A DNA stretch of 64,000 bases from Plasmodium relictum (GCF_900005765.1 NC_041692.1:2418001-2482000); one strand, 5' to 3'; positions 48,901 through 63,500 are shown, counted from the first letter of the stretch. The notes: a model not told the origin generated them from the letters alone. Made by a program: numbers and translations.

Positions 48901-49423
48901 ATAATTTATCAGCTTTGATAAAGAAGAGCTAACATAATAATTTAAAAAAGGATTACACTTATAAGTAGCCATATGATTTGAAATTTTGTTTATGATATTC
49001 CATGCATTTAAATCAATTAATGAAGACAAAAATAAAAATTTGGGATTTTTCATAAAAAATATTCTACTTAAAATAAAGAAATAACTATCTTCTTCTAAAA
49101 ATAAATAATTGTATGAATTTATATAGGATAAATATTTTGAATTATTTATTTCTGTCCTTAATTTAATTTCCCTTTCAACAAAATGTTTGATAAAATTTTC
49201 TTTGTTATTAGATTTATTATTTAACATATCGAATAAATAAATTTCTATTGCATCCTTATTATTTAATTCAACATTTTGTTCATATTTCTTTTTTAATTCA
49301 TAATTTTTTGTGTTTAATAAATAATTCACAACACAATCATAAATAAAGAGAGGATTGCTTTCTTCCAAAATTTTCGTTATACTTTTAGTATTACTTGAGT
49401 CATTTTGTGTACTATTATTACTA

Positions 49424-49479
<56 letters not shown>

Positions 49480-52176
49480 ACAATTATCATTATTATTATT
49501 ATTATTATTACTTATATTATTATTACTAATATTGTTATTATTATCAAAGTTATTATTATAGTTATTACTATTATTATTATTAATAATATTATTATTATGA
49601 CTATTACTATTATTATTAGTAGTATTATTATAACTATTACTATTATTATTAGTACTAGTATTATAACTATTACTATTATTAGTAGTAGTAGTAGCAGTAG
49701 CAGTAGCAGTAGTATTAATATTATTATTATCATTATTGTAGCTATTACTATTATTATCATTATTATGATTACTTACATAAGTATTTGTACTACTAGTATT
49801 ACTATAATTATTTTCCGAATCATTTGTTCTAGTTTTATCATTATTTTTATTTTTAGAATATTTATTCACTTTTTCATATAAATTATATATTTCATTTATA
49901 TTAAATGGAATATAATAATAAAAAAAAGAAGATAATTTATTCGAATGAGAATTTTCGTAGTCATTGTAAAACTTTTTATATAATTCTTCGAAAGCATTTT
50001 TTAATAATAAATCATTTGGTAATATATGTGCATAAAAAACATTTATATTTAATAAATCATTTAATATTAATATAGAACACATCTTAAAATAATTAACACT
50101 AAAAAAATTGTTAGCATTAAAAAGAAATTTAGAATAATAATTATTATCTATATCTTCACTTTTACTCATCAATTTTAATTTAAGTAATTCTTCTTTTTCA
50201 ATTTCTCTCATATAGCTATTTCTTATTTTTAATTCTAAAACTATTATATCTGTTATAGTTTCTTTAGAATATAAATAAAATAAAGGAAGTAGCTGCTTTT
50301 CACTATTTACATTTTGTTCATAATAAAATAAAAGTATTGATAAAATTCTACGTGGGCATAAATTGTGTAATCCTGATATAGTAAATATATTTTTTTTTAA
50401 TTTTAATAAATCATTACAATAATAACAGTTCAAATGCCTTTTCCATTTTTTTTTATTTCTTTTAATATATTTAGTATATTCTTCTTCACTATCTGATTTA
50501 TATTTCTTCTCATTTTTAATAAGAAAATTCTCTTTATCTTTATTTTCCTTATCTTTATAGTTACCATGTTTATTTATATCTATATTTCTTATTGATTCAC
50601 TATTATCTATTTTCCTATTACAATGTTTAACAATATTATTGTTAACTGACGTAATATTATTAATAGAAATTTGTTCGCTATTTTTTTTAACTTCATTTTT
50701 TTTTGTTATTTTAGATGATGATGACGTCTTATTGATTAAGTTAATATCTTCTTCCTCATATTTCAACTTAATTAATTTTTTTTTTCTTTTTCTTATTTTT
50801 TTAGAGTTAAATTTTTTATTTTTATATTTTAAATACAAATTTGATATTATATTTTTTTCGTTACTTCCATTTTTATTAATCTCATTTTTATTATTATTAG
50901 AAAAAAAATTTTCTAGTAAAAAAATAATTTTTGAATATCCAGTTATATTTTCTCTCATTAAATTATAAACTGAAATGCTATATATATTCTTTGTTTTCAT
51001 TTTTGTAACTAATTTATTTAGTTCTTTATTGAATAAATTTAGTTTATCAAAGTTTTTACATTCAATATATGTAGCCGCTTCTTTATAAGTTATAACTTTA
51101 TTTTTTTCTAAAGAAATGATACACCTTACTATAATATCTTTATATTTAATATATAACTCCTTATCGTGTTCTTTTATATAATCTATTATTTCTATTAAAT
51201 AATGTAAACTGTTTAAGATCATTTCTTTAAAGGGAGCATTTAAATTGTTTTTTAGTAATTCTTCTTTATTCTTTATATTTTCTTGCTCATTTACATTAAT
51301 ATGTTCAAAAAATTGTTCACTTCCTATAATACTTATTAATTTCTCATAAATATCATGATGAACACTCATTAATTCATCGACAATAAAACTTATTCCACTA
51401 TCAACTGATATAATTCCTTTTACAATACACAAAAAGAAATCAAAATAAAACAAAGATAGATCACTTTTTAATTTATTAAAATAATCTTTTGTTAAAAGAA
51501 AATGATAAATATATGGTTCTGTTTCTATTTTTTTTAGATTTCTTTTAATTGATTCTAAATATATTTTTCTGCATATATTTATATAATTTTTATTTTTAAT
51601 TTCATCAAAAAAATTGGTAAACATACTTTTCATATCACAATGTTCTTTTAGTGGAATTTCAAATAAAAAATCTTTTTGATTTAAAAATTTTAAATCATCA
51701 TCAAATTTTATATATTCATCTAAGGAATTCATATTTTCATTGGTTCCTGTTTCATTTATCAAATCTCCTTTTTTCTTTTTTTTTATCTCCTCATTCTCAT
51801 CATGAAAATGCTCACTTCTTTTTCTTTTATTACTTTTTTCATTATTCTCGTTGTACGAACAATTTATATCATCTGCACCAACAGTCTTGCTAACTAAATG
51901 ATCCACATCATTTTTATTAATTAATTCTTCCAATTTATTATTTTTAATATCATAATTTATACTATTATTACTATTTAATTTATGTGTATTATTTTCAACT
52001 ACAAATTCTATATCATTTTTATTAATATTTATATATTTACTTTTTATGTTTTCAAATAAACTCAATAACTTATTTTGATACTTTACTTTTATATTTGAAA
52101 AATTATTTACAATTTCATTTTCTTTGAATTCATTTAAAAGTAAAATTCTATAGTTAAATAAGTCAAATTCATCCAT
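42958..52176 (-). CDS. THO2: THO complex subunit 2 (THOC2/Tho2), five exons
   Basis: The main exon runs from the ATG at 52176 to 44522. It is followed by 44366-44287, 44168-44052, 43784-43682 and 43309-42958, all GT/AG with matching phases, for 2768 residues. Tho2 is the large scaffold of THO, which packages nascent mRNA and recruits export factors in the nucleus. The C-terminal Tho2 domain (about residues 2250-2550) is recognisable: YWRLSITDIYVPHKQYLK (human has FWSLTMYDLAVPHTSYE), FIKCLVAPRILNSEKDALFC, and ACTEKEALNIGIFF (human ASCTENEASRYGRFL). The N-terminal helical region is interrupted by poly-Asn/Ser/Thr (about 775-925). The four small 3' exons encode a polar Asn-rich tail of about 220 residues with no known domain. 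An unspliced reading would stop at 44518, where the TAA overlaps the GTAACT donor; that shorter 2552-residue form is the alternative. Confidence 0.85.
44225..44257. repeat. (AAAT)n array in intron
   Basis: About seven AAAT units within intron 2 of the THO2 gene. Confidence 0.8.
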
Positions 52177-52363
52177 TTAAAAAAAAAAAAATAAATAAAT
52201 AAAAACACAAATGAATAAAAAATGAAAAATTTTAAATAAAAAGATAAAATAAAAAAAAAATAAACACAAAAAATAATAGAATATATATATATATTATAAT
52301 AACATGTTGTAAATAACGCATGATTAAAATTTTATGAAACTATTAAAAATTCAAAAATAAGAA

Positions 52364-52394
<31 letters not shown>

Positions 52395-52470
52395 AAAAAA
52401 ATTTATTTATGCTAAAAAAAAAAAAAAGAAAAATATAGTTTTATGCAAACATATTAAAAGAATATAATTG

Positions 52471-52510
<40 letters not shown>

Positions 52511-54189
52511 GTTAAACAAGATTCAAATTATAAAATAAAATTCTAAAAAAATAAAAAAAAATAAAAAAACGCAAATAAATATAAATAGAAAATTTTATTA
52601 TAATATGGATAACGTGTGTGAATTATTTTTTTTCTTTATTTATGTTTTAATTTTATTTTTATATAATTTTTTTTTTTTTTAAATTATTTATATTATATAC
52701 ACTAGAAAATAAAATCTTTATAATTGAAAAACTATGCTTTCATTAAGAATTATAAAAAATCATCTATATTTTAAAATCAGTAATTTATAATTAATTTTAT
52801 TTTTTTAACAAAATGATAAAAATAGAAAATTAAAATTATGTTTTTATATATCCATTTACATAAATGAATGATACTATTTTCTTAAATATTTTTCTTTATT
52901 AAAGAGATAATATACTTTTTTTTACATTGACGAATTCAAAGAAATATTTTCAAGGAAAAAGAAATAGAAAAAGTATAAATAAAAATTTTAAATACCTTAT
53001 TGAAATATATTTTAATTATTTTGTGGATAAAATAAAAAAAAAAAAAAAAAGAAAATTTAGATATATATATCTTTTCTTTATATTAAAATTAACTTTAAAA
53101 TGATTAAAATTACTAGAAAAATAAAACGAATTATGTTCTTATGGTATTCTTATGTTTACAATGATATATAAAAAAAAAAATAAATAAAATAAAAAGAACA
53201 AAAATAATAAAAAATTTTTATTCCCTTGAATAAATTTGTAAAACTTTTTGAACTTTTTGAATTTTTTTTTTTTTTGTAAAAATGATAAAAAATATATTTC
53301 TTTTTTAATTTTTTATTTTTTGAATTATATAAAAATAGTACCTCCATTTAAAGAATTATTCTCCCAAAAAAATTCATTTATGTACTTTATTTTTTGTAAA
53401 ATTCCTTAAATTATTTTTTTAAAATATCATACATACTTTTTAATAATGTCTACTATGATATTACTAAATTAAATGACATACCAAATAAGGAAATAATTCA
53501 AACTTCTGTTTTATCATAAAAAATACTCTAATTTATTTTGTTATTCATTTATTAAATACACGTCATGTTTAAGTTTATAAAGAAATTACTGCACAGATCC
53601 TGATTATATTTATTTTATCACCAATCCAAGTTTATTTATAATTTAGTATTCATATTTTTTATGTTTTAATTATTAATAAAGTTTATTTCAACTTTTTTTG
53701 AAAATTCATTTTTTACATTTAGTATTCTTTTCATAATTTTTATTATTTTATTTTTTTTTTTTTCAAGTTTCTATTTAAAAAGAAAAAGAAAAAGTAATTC
53801 TAAATTAAAAATATTCTTACAAAGGCTTTTAATGAATTTTTCTTTTTCCTCCTACTTTTTTTATAATTTGGAAAATATATTTTAAGACATTTAATATACG
53901 TTTATTTTGATGAATATAGATTTGTTTTTTAAAAAAATAAATGATTATAATAAATTTTTAAAAAAATTGGAACGTTAAACTGTTTTTACAAAAAAAAAAA
54001 AAAAAAAAATTACTATTAAAAAGTAATACTTCATTTAAAAAAAGAAATAATTATATGTTTTTTACAAAAAATAAATCTCATTTAAACATTAAAAAAAAGA
54101 CTTTAAAAAAAATGAATATTCTTTTATATGTTATATATATATGAATTTTTTAATATAATTGTATATATTTTTATGTGTATATACATTTT
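52177..54189. other. 2 kb intergenic region
   Basis: Lies between the THO2 start and the KsgA stop, both minus strand, so it should carry the THO2 promoter. It contains (AT)n tracts at about 52370-52392 and 52488-52511. The stretch around 53560-53640 is less A/T-biased but shows no coding frame or RNA fold that I recognise. Confidence 0.6.
52370..52392. repeat. (AT)n microsatellite
   Basis: Alternating AT run about 200 bases upstream of the THO2 start; a similar one lies at 52488-52511. Confidence 0.8.
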
Positions 54190-55578
54190 TTATTCTCCAT
54201 GTTTTTTTTTTCTCCACACTTTAGTTTGAGTATTTTGATCAAAAGGATATAAATTTAAAGGAAATAACAAATTGGTAAGCTCAATAAACTGAAAGGGAAA
54301 TAATTGTTGGGGCCTGAGATCTAAAAATGGCTGTGGTAATTGATTAATATTGTATTCATTAAGTAATGGTTTTAAACTTGTTTTTAATTTTTTTCTTCTT
54401 TGTTGAAATGCATACCTTAAGATTTGCTTTAAATATAACAAATTACAATTAATATCTTCTTTTGTAAAAATAATTTTCATAACTGCTGCTTCCACTTTAG
54501 GAATTGGATAAAATGCTTGACTAGGAATTTTAAAAAGCATATAAGGCTTAGAGTATAAACTAAAAAGTATGCTTAAAATAGAATAATCTTTATCGTTAGG
54601 TTTAGCTACTATTCTTTGTCCTACTTCATATTGAATAGTTACTATTGCTTGTTCTATATATTTATAAAAATCTAATAAGCAAAATAATATTTGTGATGTT
54701 ATATAAAATGGCAAATTCCCAATAACAGTTAATTTTGTCTTTTTATTTAAAGACAATTCTTTATAATTTACTTGTAATACATCATCATGAATAAAATCAA
54801 ATTCAGGCATCGTTCGGCTAATTATTGATAAAGCTCTACTATCTATTTCTATTCCTGTCATATTTGGATATTTTTTGAATAAAAATTTACTAATTTGCCC
54901 TAAACCACAACCCAATTCTATTATTCCATTACCTTTATTCTTTATACTTTCAAAATTTTGACATTTAATATTTATTTCATTTTCTGCATTTATATTATTA
55001 TCATTTTTTTTTTCACTTTTATTAATTTCTTCATTTCTTTTTCCCTTTTTTTTTTTTTTTTTTTTAACATTCGTCTTATTATTTTGAAAAAGGAAATTCT
55101 TACTAATACCTGATTCAACTGCATCAACCATCTTTCGAATTATATTTTCATCTTTTAAGTAATTTTGACCCAAACTTCTTTTCGGTTTAAATTCTCTTGC
55201 TGGTATTTTTGTTCTTAATGGATTATCTTCATCTTCTTGTTTTAAAGGATAAATAGATATTCCTTGAAAAATCTGACTTATATAATTTTTTTTTGAGTCT
55301 TTATTTTTATCATCAGTATTTCCATCTTCATTTGTTATAGAATCATATAATAAAATTAATTTTTTCTTACCAATTTTTCTTTTTTTTAAATTCTGCTTTA
55401 TATTTTTTTCATTAAAAAGATAGTATAAAACTATATTTCTATTATCTCTTTTATTAAATTTTGTACAAAAATAATTAGAACTTAAAAATGTCACATTATT
55501 AATTTCTTTTAAAATGTGAATTTTTATTTTTACAAATAAGAGAAAGAGAACTATAAATTTCGTATATACTTTACTCAT
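54190..55578 (-). CDS. ksgA: KsgA/Dim1-type rRNA adenine dimethyltransferase, organelle-type
   Basis: Single exon, 462 residues. The enzyme uses S-adenosylmethionine to dimethylate two adjacent adenines at the 3' end of small-subunit rRNA. The family start KRSLGQNYLKDENI is followed by motif I in GIIELGCGLGQIS (about residues 215-227), the acidic ribose-binding GIEIDSRAL, HDDVLQVNY, and motif IV NLPFYITS (about 287-294; the usual form is NLPYxxS). The C-terminal domain has FYPIPKVEAAV and FQQRRKKLKTSLK. Bacterial KsgA is about 270 residues. The extra length is an N-terminal extension beginning with a hydrophobic stretch (FIVLFLLFVKIKIHIL) and then basic residues, fitting apicoplast import, plus a Lys/Asn insert (about 165-210). 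A mitochondrial location cannot be excluded. It is divergent from the small gene at 56192. Confidence 0.93.
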   Translation of the reverse strand: MSKVYTKFIVLFLLFVKIKIHILKEINNVTFLSSNYFCTKFNKRDNRNIVLYYLFNEKNIKQNLKKRKIGKKKLILLYDSITNEDGNTDDKNKDSKKNYISQIFQGISIYPLKQEDEDNPLRTKIPAREFKPKRSLGQNYLKDENIIRKMVDAVESGISKNFLFQNNKTNVKKKKKKKGKRNEEINKSEKKNDNNINAENEINIKCQNFESIKNKGNGIIELGCGLGQISKFLFKKYPNMTGIEIDSRALSIISRTMPEFDFIHDDVLQVNYKELSLNKKTKLTVIGNLPFYITSQILFCLLDFYKYIEQAIVTIQYEVGQRIVAKPNDKDYSILSILFSLYSKPYMLFKIPSQAFYPIPKVEAAVMKIIFTKEDINCNLLYLKQILRYAFQQRRKKLKTSLKPLLNEYNINQLPQPFLDLRPQQLFPFQFIELTNLLFPLNLYPFDQNTQTKVWRKKKHGE

Positions 55579-56191
55579 TCATATTTTTTCTTTATAAAGT
55601 TAATATAACAAAAAATAAAAAATAAAAAATAAAAACAGTTAAATAAAAGTAATATAATAAAAAAGGAATTTATAAACAATTTAAAATTTTTTAAAAAAAA
55701 CCTAATATATTTATATTTTATTTAAAGATATAAAAATATAAAATATGCATATTTAAATTCTTTTTTTTTTTTTAATAAGATTCATTACTTTTTTGAAAAA
55801 TATTTAATTTTATGAGTATATATATATATATTCACTAAAAAAATTATTACGTTATAATTTAAAGCACAAATAATTTTTTTTATATTAAAAATAAAATAAA
55901 ATGAATATTTTTTTTTTTTTTAACTTACTACAAAAAATAAATGTATTATAAAATATAAGCAATTTAATATATATATAAAATTTTTTTTTTTGTTATTTAA
56001 TATTTCATATTTGTTCATACAAAATATATGTATTAAATTTTTTTTTTTCTTAATAATTTTGGTTAAACATGTATTAAATGCTTTCTTTTGAAATTTTTTC
56101 TTGTAATTAGTAAAGAAAAAAAAAAAAAAACATATAAATATGTATAGTTATATATAAAGATTAATTTTATTTATTAAAATTTAAAAAAAAA
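55579..56191. other. 613-base divergent intergenic region
   Basis: Shared upstream region of ksgA (-) and the lysine-rich small gene (+). A/T-runs only. Confidence 0.6.
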
Positions 56192-56707
56192 ATGAATCAA
56201 TTAAATAATAAAAGGGTAAATATTTTAAAAGAAGTTATTCCTGAACCCATATCTGTATTAGATTATGTCAATGATTTAATAGAGAATAAAAAAAAAGAAA
56301 AAGAGAAAAAAAAGAATTACTTAGATGAATGGGGGAATATGAAAAAAAATGAAAAAACTGATGAATTAAAATTACAGTGGAAATTACTTCAACATGTAAA
56401 TTTATATACAGTAAATGAATATCATAAAATAAAAAAAGATGAGAAAATGCCAAACTTTTTTCAAGTAGCTACTTTAGTTAATAGTAATGACAAAATAAAA
56501 GTTGGTGAAGGAAAAGAATCACAATCCTTACATACACCTAATAGAAGGAAAAAAAAATGTTTATCAGCCTTAACTTTATTAGAAAAAGATAAAAACATGA
56601 AAGAATGGTGCGTTAAAAAATATACAAAAATTCAGACTAAGAAAAATATAGGAGGGAAATCTTTTGTTAAAAAACAGAGAAAAGAATTATTAAAAATGAA
56701 AAAATAA
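56192..56707 (+). CDS. Lysine-rich unknown protein, 171 residues
   Basis: Single exon starting MNQLNNKRVNILKEVIPEPI. It has a short conserved-looking N-terminus (VIPEPISVLDYVNDLIENKK), a charged helix, LQWKLLQHVNLYTVNEYHKI, then NRRKKKCLSALTLLEKDKNM and a strongly basic C-terminus ending KKQRKELLKMKK. There is no signal peptide or membrane segment. The basic tail suggests a nuclear or nucleolar protein, for example a ribosome-assembly factor. That is inference from composition only, and I recognise no family. It is convergent with the giant gene to the right. Confidence 0.7.
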   Translation: MNQLNNKRVNILKEVIPEPISVLDYVNDLIENKKKEKEKKKNYLDEWGNMKKNEKTDELKLQWKLLQHVNLYTVNEYHKIKKDEKMPNFFQVATLVNSNDKIKVGEGKESQSLHTPNRRKKKCLSALTLLEKDKNMKEWCVKKYTKIQTKKNIGGKSFVKKQRKELLKMKK

Positions 56708-57586
56708 ATATATTAAAAAAAAAAAACTATCACTAATAAAAATTTTATTCTGCATAAACAGGAAAATTTATAAAATTATTATCTTATAAAAAAGCATATG
56801 GAATTATTTTTAAAAAATAGAATCATTAATAAAATAAATACTGTTAGATGCATTATAATAATAAAAATATTTTAAGTAAACAAATATAAAATTATAAAAT
56901 ATACCAATAATATATAAATTAATATAAAAACGAAAAAAGGAACATTGATTTTTTATAATAATTTTTTAAATAATTTAGTACTTCAGTTTCAATTAAAAAA
57001 CTGCAAAAATAAAAGATACTATATAAAAATTAATTTTAACTTATTTTTTTTTTTTTTTATTTTGTTTTATATATATATTCTATTTACCTTCTTATTTTAT
57101 TTTACCTTTTTTTTTTTTTATGTATTTTATTAAAAATTTATAAATCAAAGCATTTTCTTTTCTTCTAATCTTATAAATTTTTTTTCATTAAATTTTATCT
57201 AGAATATTTTTTTTTTTTTAATATTTTTAAACTATTTATAAAGAAATTTTATTTAAATATATAATAATTTATTAATTAAAATTTTTGATTTTCTTTTTTT
57301 TTTTTTTTTTTAATCTAAATATATTAGACTATCTTTATTAGAATGATATAGAAATATAAAAAAAAATTATAGTCATAATTTTTTTATGTTTATATTATTG
57401 TGAAAGGTATTTTCTTGTTCATATTATTATAGGATACATAAATTTGTATATATGTAATATATCAAATAGAGGAATATAAAAAATAAAATAGAATACAAAA
57501 AGAATTAACAGAATTTTTGTAAAATTATAAAAATATTACTATATGAAAGTAATTTTTTATGATGAAAGAGAAAAATTTTGCATATC
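56708..57586. other. Convergent intergenic region
   Basis: 880 bases between two 3' ends; T-run-rich, no gene seen (the frame at 56945-57133 is low-complexity). Confidence 0.6.
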
Positions 57587-60500
57587 TTATAATTCATAAA
57601 GTTCTAATCCAAAGCTTTTAAGAATATCTATAAAAATTTGAATAATCGTTTGTGTTTTTGCCATCTTTGTATAATATGGATTATAAAGTGAATTAATAAT
57701 ATTAACGCGCTTATCAATAAACAAATATAATTCAGATAAAGTAGGAAAATATTGTTTAAATTTGTCAATATGTTTGATAAAATCATTAAAATGTTTAAAT
57801 ATCATATTATTTTTTAAAAAATATTCTGTTATATAATTATTAAAATAATATTTTATATTTTCAAATTTAACTTGTCCATCATTATTATTAAAGTTATTGA
57901 TTGATCCCATTGAATCAGGTATTTCAAGTATTTCTGATTCATCAGGTTTTTTACTTTTACGAGCTTCTTTAAAGAATGAGTACATATTTGAAATTATATC
58001 ATCTATGTCAATACTTAAAGTATCATGTTTCATATTAATTAAATAATTAGATGGCATTTTTTTTAATACAGTACGCAATATGAATTTTGTAATTTCCGCT
58101 ATAAAATATCTTAATTTAAAAACTTCTGCATCAATTTTTTCCTTTTCCATGGATTCACTAGATGGAATGAACTGTTTGAAGAAATCGAAAGTTATGTTAT
58201 CATTCTCAATCTTATACTCCTCATGTATTGGATTATGCTTTGTAGGTTCAGGGATATCTATATATGGAGTTTGCATAAGTTTTAAAACCTTTTGTTCATG
58301 TGGTATTTCTTCATTAGTAAAGAATCCGAAAGATTCACAATGATAAGCTTCATCATAATAATAAAAATTAAATAAACATTTAAACAGTTTTTCCAAGAAA
58401 TTGAAATATCTAAAATATTTATTTTGTAATTCTGTATTTAAAGATTCCTGTAATTCATCATCTACTAATTTTTTAGGAAGTAGAGAGTAGTCTAATAATT
58501 TTTTTATAAAAAGATAATACAGCTCCTGTATTGGCTGTGAAACATTTAAAAGTTGAAGTCTATCATAAAGATATTTATAAAGATCTAAATAAAATTTTTC
58601 ATTTTCTAATGAAATTATTTTTTCTTTTAATTTTTCAAATTTTGGAAATACAAAACCGTTTTTTTTCATGAATTCAGAAAATCTTTTATTCAAATATGAA
58701 AATGTAAAGTGTTCTTTGAATAACATTTCCATTAAAAGGTTGAATGCTTTTTGGTCAAATATATCCCCTAATTCTAATTCGTTCTGATATATAAGCTTTT
58801 CATTAGTATGATCGTACTTTACTTTTCTAGAATATAAAATAGGCATATCCTTAAAGTATGGTTTATTTTCCATTAGTTTTTCATATGTTTCTTCAATCAC
58901 GTTTTTATTTTTGCTAAAAACGTAATTTAATTTGAAAAACGATTCAATCTTATTAGCATCTTCTGATTCAAATAAATCTTTGTTTTTATCTATATCTAAA
59001 AATGTCTTTACATACTTAAAGAAATCAGATATTAAACTAGTTGTTGTTTCTATGAAATCAGTTTCAAAAAAATTAACTAACGGACGCTTTATATACTCAG
59101 GTAGGGTATTTAAGAACTCTTGGAATATTTTCAGTGCATCTAATTTAAAGGTCTTATTAGACAATATGTTGGTAGGTGCATATCTTTCTAAATATAACTT
59201 TTCATTATTACAATATAAAATATAATTCATTTTATTTAGAATATTGTGAAATAGACTTAATATTTTAAGATCACTTTTATCTATAATTTTCATTAAATCA
59301 CCGTCAAAATAAGATACAGAATGATAATTTAATCTAACAAAAAAGGAATATATAAGTTTAGCTATCATAACTTTTGTGTTTTCATTAAATACTTGAGAAG
59401 ACAAATATGGTTCAATAACTTCTCTTATTTTATCAAATTTAAATAAATGCTTAAATTTCTCATCAAAAAAAAATCTCAAAAGAATAACCAAAGGAGGTAC
59501 TTCAAAAAATTCAAGTGATTTCATATAAGCTTTAAAATCTTCATTTATTGTTTCACTATTTAAAAAGAATAACAATTCTTTAAAATTAAATTTTTCGTAA
59601 TCTTTCAAACAATTTATGTCAGCTTTTATAAAATAATTATGTAGAAGAACTCTAAACCCTGGATTTATAACATAAAAATAAAGAGTTAACACTTCGTTTA
59701 TATCTACTCTTTTCCAAATATAATTGGCATAATTAAATCGATCTCTTTCTATGTTATTATAATTGTCGTCATAATATTCCTCTTCTTTCAATTTAGGATT
59801 GTCATTCATTATGGTTGTAATCACATAGATCATAAAATCTTGAATTCCTTTTTTCATAGCATACACTAATTTTGAATGAAATTCATTTTCTTTCTTTTTA
59901 AACAATTCATAATTTTTTGGATTACCATCTATGCTTTCATTAATGGCTAATATAAAATTGTATAACTGTGAACTATAATTTAAAGTTTCAAACTCCTTTT
60001 GAGGAATGAGAAACTTAATAACATAATCTTTAATTTGATCTCTTATTCTTATTTTTTCATAATGATAACTTTTAAGTACATTTAAATAAACTAAAACTCG
60101 TGATTTTATATCTTTATCTTGAATATCTTCAGTTTTTATTTCAATTCCTAATAATTCTAAAATGGCGCAAATATAAATGGTTAGAACATCATTTTTTATA
60201 AAAAAAATATTCGAATTATCCAAAATAATTTTACTAACATTTATTATATCTCTAATGTGAATTATTTTTTTATTTGATTTAAGATATTTTATAATTTCGA
60301 TTATAGAATCGTAATTAAGTTCCAAATTTTTTATAATTTTAGATATAGACTCTTCTATTTTACGTATATGCACATCTATATTTGAAAATTTTATGTGTGT
60401 AAGAAGATTTTTTAAATTGCCTTCAATTAGTTTTCCATCATGATTAATTAAGTTAAGCTTATCAATTTCATCTTTTTCAAATAAATATAACTTTGTATCT

Positions 60501-63500
60501 TTTTCTTCTATAACATTATATAATTTTACATTCATATAATCTGTTAAATCTTTTAATTTACCTGTTTTTTTCAAATTCGAATTAATTATTTTATCTAAAG
60601 CATAATCATCTTTTATTTCTTTTAAAATGTATGGAAATTTTCTTTCATCACTAATAACTCTTAAGTTTTTTTTTTCAGAAGGTTCTCCCCATACATCACC
60701 TCCATATTGTAATAAAATTGGTTTTGCTAAATATGTATCTACCTTCTTGTCTAAAATACCTGTTACATCTCCTTTTGATAATTCATTATAATCATAAGAT
60801 TTCTGATATAAATCTTTAGTTCTCTGTAAATATTTTTTTAGAATTGCTTTATACCACACTAATTTATCTGAATCAAGTTGGAAATTATTTTCATATAAAA
60901 CTAGTTCATTAAAATTTTCATTGATTGAAATTCCTTCTTTTTCTAATTCATTAAATTTTGCTACTAATGGTGTATAAGCCTCAAGTAATTCCGGTTTTTC
61001 ATTTTTTATCTGTTTAGTAAAAATATCATTGTTTGTTATAATATAGCTTACATCAGGAATATGAACACCATTTCTTAGTTTTTCTAAGAAATCTTCTAAA
61101 TGAATAATATTTTTTTCTAAATAACTTAATGTATCTTTGTTAATTTCTTCCTGTTCTGTTTTTTTCCATAATTCAAAATAATTTTTAAAATCAGTGTAAA
61201 ACATTGCTACTCTTTCAGTATATGCATTAAGAATTTTATGAAACCCAGCATCAATTTTTTCTCTCATATTATTTTCATCATGTAAAATTTTCGAGAAATT
61301 ATAAACAAAAATTAGTTCATCTTCATGATCATTTATATCTTCATCAAATGTCATAACTAATCTTCTAAATGCATCATTTTCTACTCCTAATTCAGTTTTA
61401 ATTGATGTTACAAAATCTTCGAATGATTTGTTTTCATGTTTTTCTGATTCGTCTGGTAATAGTATTTTCAAAGAATTTGGTATTTCAGATAAACTATCAC
61501 TAGTTAAATATTGCAATTCATCTGATATGATTTCCCTTTTTACTTCTGATTCTTCCAACTTTTCTTTAAATTTATTTATTTCACTAGTTAATTCTACTAA
61601 CTTTTGTTTTTTTAAATCATATTTTGCAGTATTTTCTCCATCTGAAATATTTTCAAATAATTTTTCTCTTACATTTATATCCAAAGAGATATCTTCTATC
61701 TTATCTTGAAGTATCTCTATTTTTTTCTTTAAATCATTTTCTTCAAATTTTAATTCATCTAATGTTAAGATAGACTCTTTCATTATGTTTTCTATTGATT
61801 TATATATATCAGATACCTTATCTGAATTTACTATAAATATCTCAGTATTTCCTTTACTCACCTTATACTGCTTAATAATATCATATTTCAATAACAAAAA
61901 TTTTTTATGCAGTTCATTTATAATATCCATTTTTTCGCTTATTTTATCAAGTTCTTCTGAAGTAGTATTAAAATCCGATCTAAATTTAATTATTTCCTTT
62001 TTATTATACTCTATTTTTTCTTTTAAATCTTCTATTTCTTTATTTAATACTTTTTCTTTTTCTGCTTTATCTGGAGTATCACTTTGGATTTCACCTAATT
62101 TGGCTTCACTTATTTTTAAGTCTTCTGATAATTTTTTATCATCCTCAACTAATTTATCAAACTTTTCAATTATCTTTTTTTTTTCATTGTTAAGTCTTAT
62201 TCTTTCTATTCGTAATTCAACATCCATTTCATTATACAATTCTTTAATCATATGATCTACTTTACCTACTACATGTTTTCTAACTTCTTGAACATTATGT
62301 TCAACAATAGCTTCTACTTTGTTGAAATAATTAGTTAATAGAGAATCATATTCTTCATCTAAACTCTTTGCTATTAATCTCCTACTTGCTTTATATTCCT
62401 CTTTATATTTTTTTTTGTCTTCCGTATATATTTCTGTAAGAACTTTTGTGTATTCTTGCTCATCAATTTTAGTCAAATCTTTTACAAATCTAAGTGCATA
62501 CCTATAAGAATATCTAAACTCTTCTAGCATCTTCATTTTTTTTTTTCCTAAACTTTTCCTGAAATTTCCATAAAACTTCTTGACGCAAAATTTTTTAGTA
62601 TCATCTTTATACTTGTTTAGTTTTTCTAAGAACAAATCTTCTATTATTACATATTTTTCATCTGTTTTCTCTTCAATTTCACTTAATTCTGATTCTATCT
62701 CTTTTTTATAAGTTTCCATATTTTTTTGATTTTCTTTGTTCTTTATTTTATCTTTTAATTTGTCAAAATTTTGATTGCATTCTTGTATTGCTTCATCTTT
62801 AACTTCTTCGAAATCAGGATAAACAGTCCCCTCTAACTCGAATATGATATCATCCATTTTTCTGTTTAAATCTGTAATAAATTTATATGCAGATTTTATA
62901 TGGGTATTATACACTTCTTCAATTTTTCTTTTTAAATAGCTCTTTGCATGATTATAATAAAATGAATCAGGTTCTCTTGTAGCTATTGCTTCTTTTAAAT
63001 AAGCAGGTGCATTATCATCAATTCCCGAGCCTTCACGTGATTTTGCAAATTCTAAATCTGCTTTGTAATCTTCTTCATATTCTCTATCAAAAGTTTCATC
63101 TTGTAATACTTCAGCTGTTTCTTCTTCTTCTTCTAATTTCTGAATTTTTGCTTCTTCTTCTTTATCTTTTTTATCTCTTAATTCCTCTTCTTCTCTTTCA
63201 GCTTTCTCTTTTTGGTCTTTTATGTCTTTTAACTTTTTTTTTCTTTCTTCTTCCAATTCTAATTCCATTTTCTTTCTTAATTCCTCTTTTCTTTTTATTT
63301 TCTTTATTAATTCTTCCTTTTCTTCTTCATCTTCTGCTTCGTCTTCTGTTTCTTCATGCGCTACCGATTCACTTAATCTTCTTGCAACAGGTTTTTCTAA
63401 AGTTGATAAAACAGGTATTACTGATTCAGATCCCTTTTTTATTACAAATAAATTTATTAATTCATTTAAAAATTTATCTAATGTATCAATTTTAGATGAC

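Noticed and set aside
49405-49881. 158-codon Ile/Thr/Ser-rich plus-strand ORF
   Set aside because: Antisense of the poly-Asn region of THO2.
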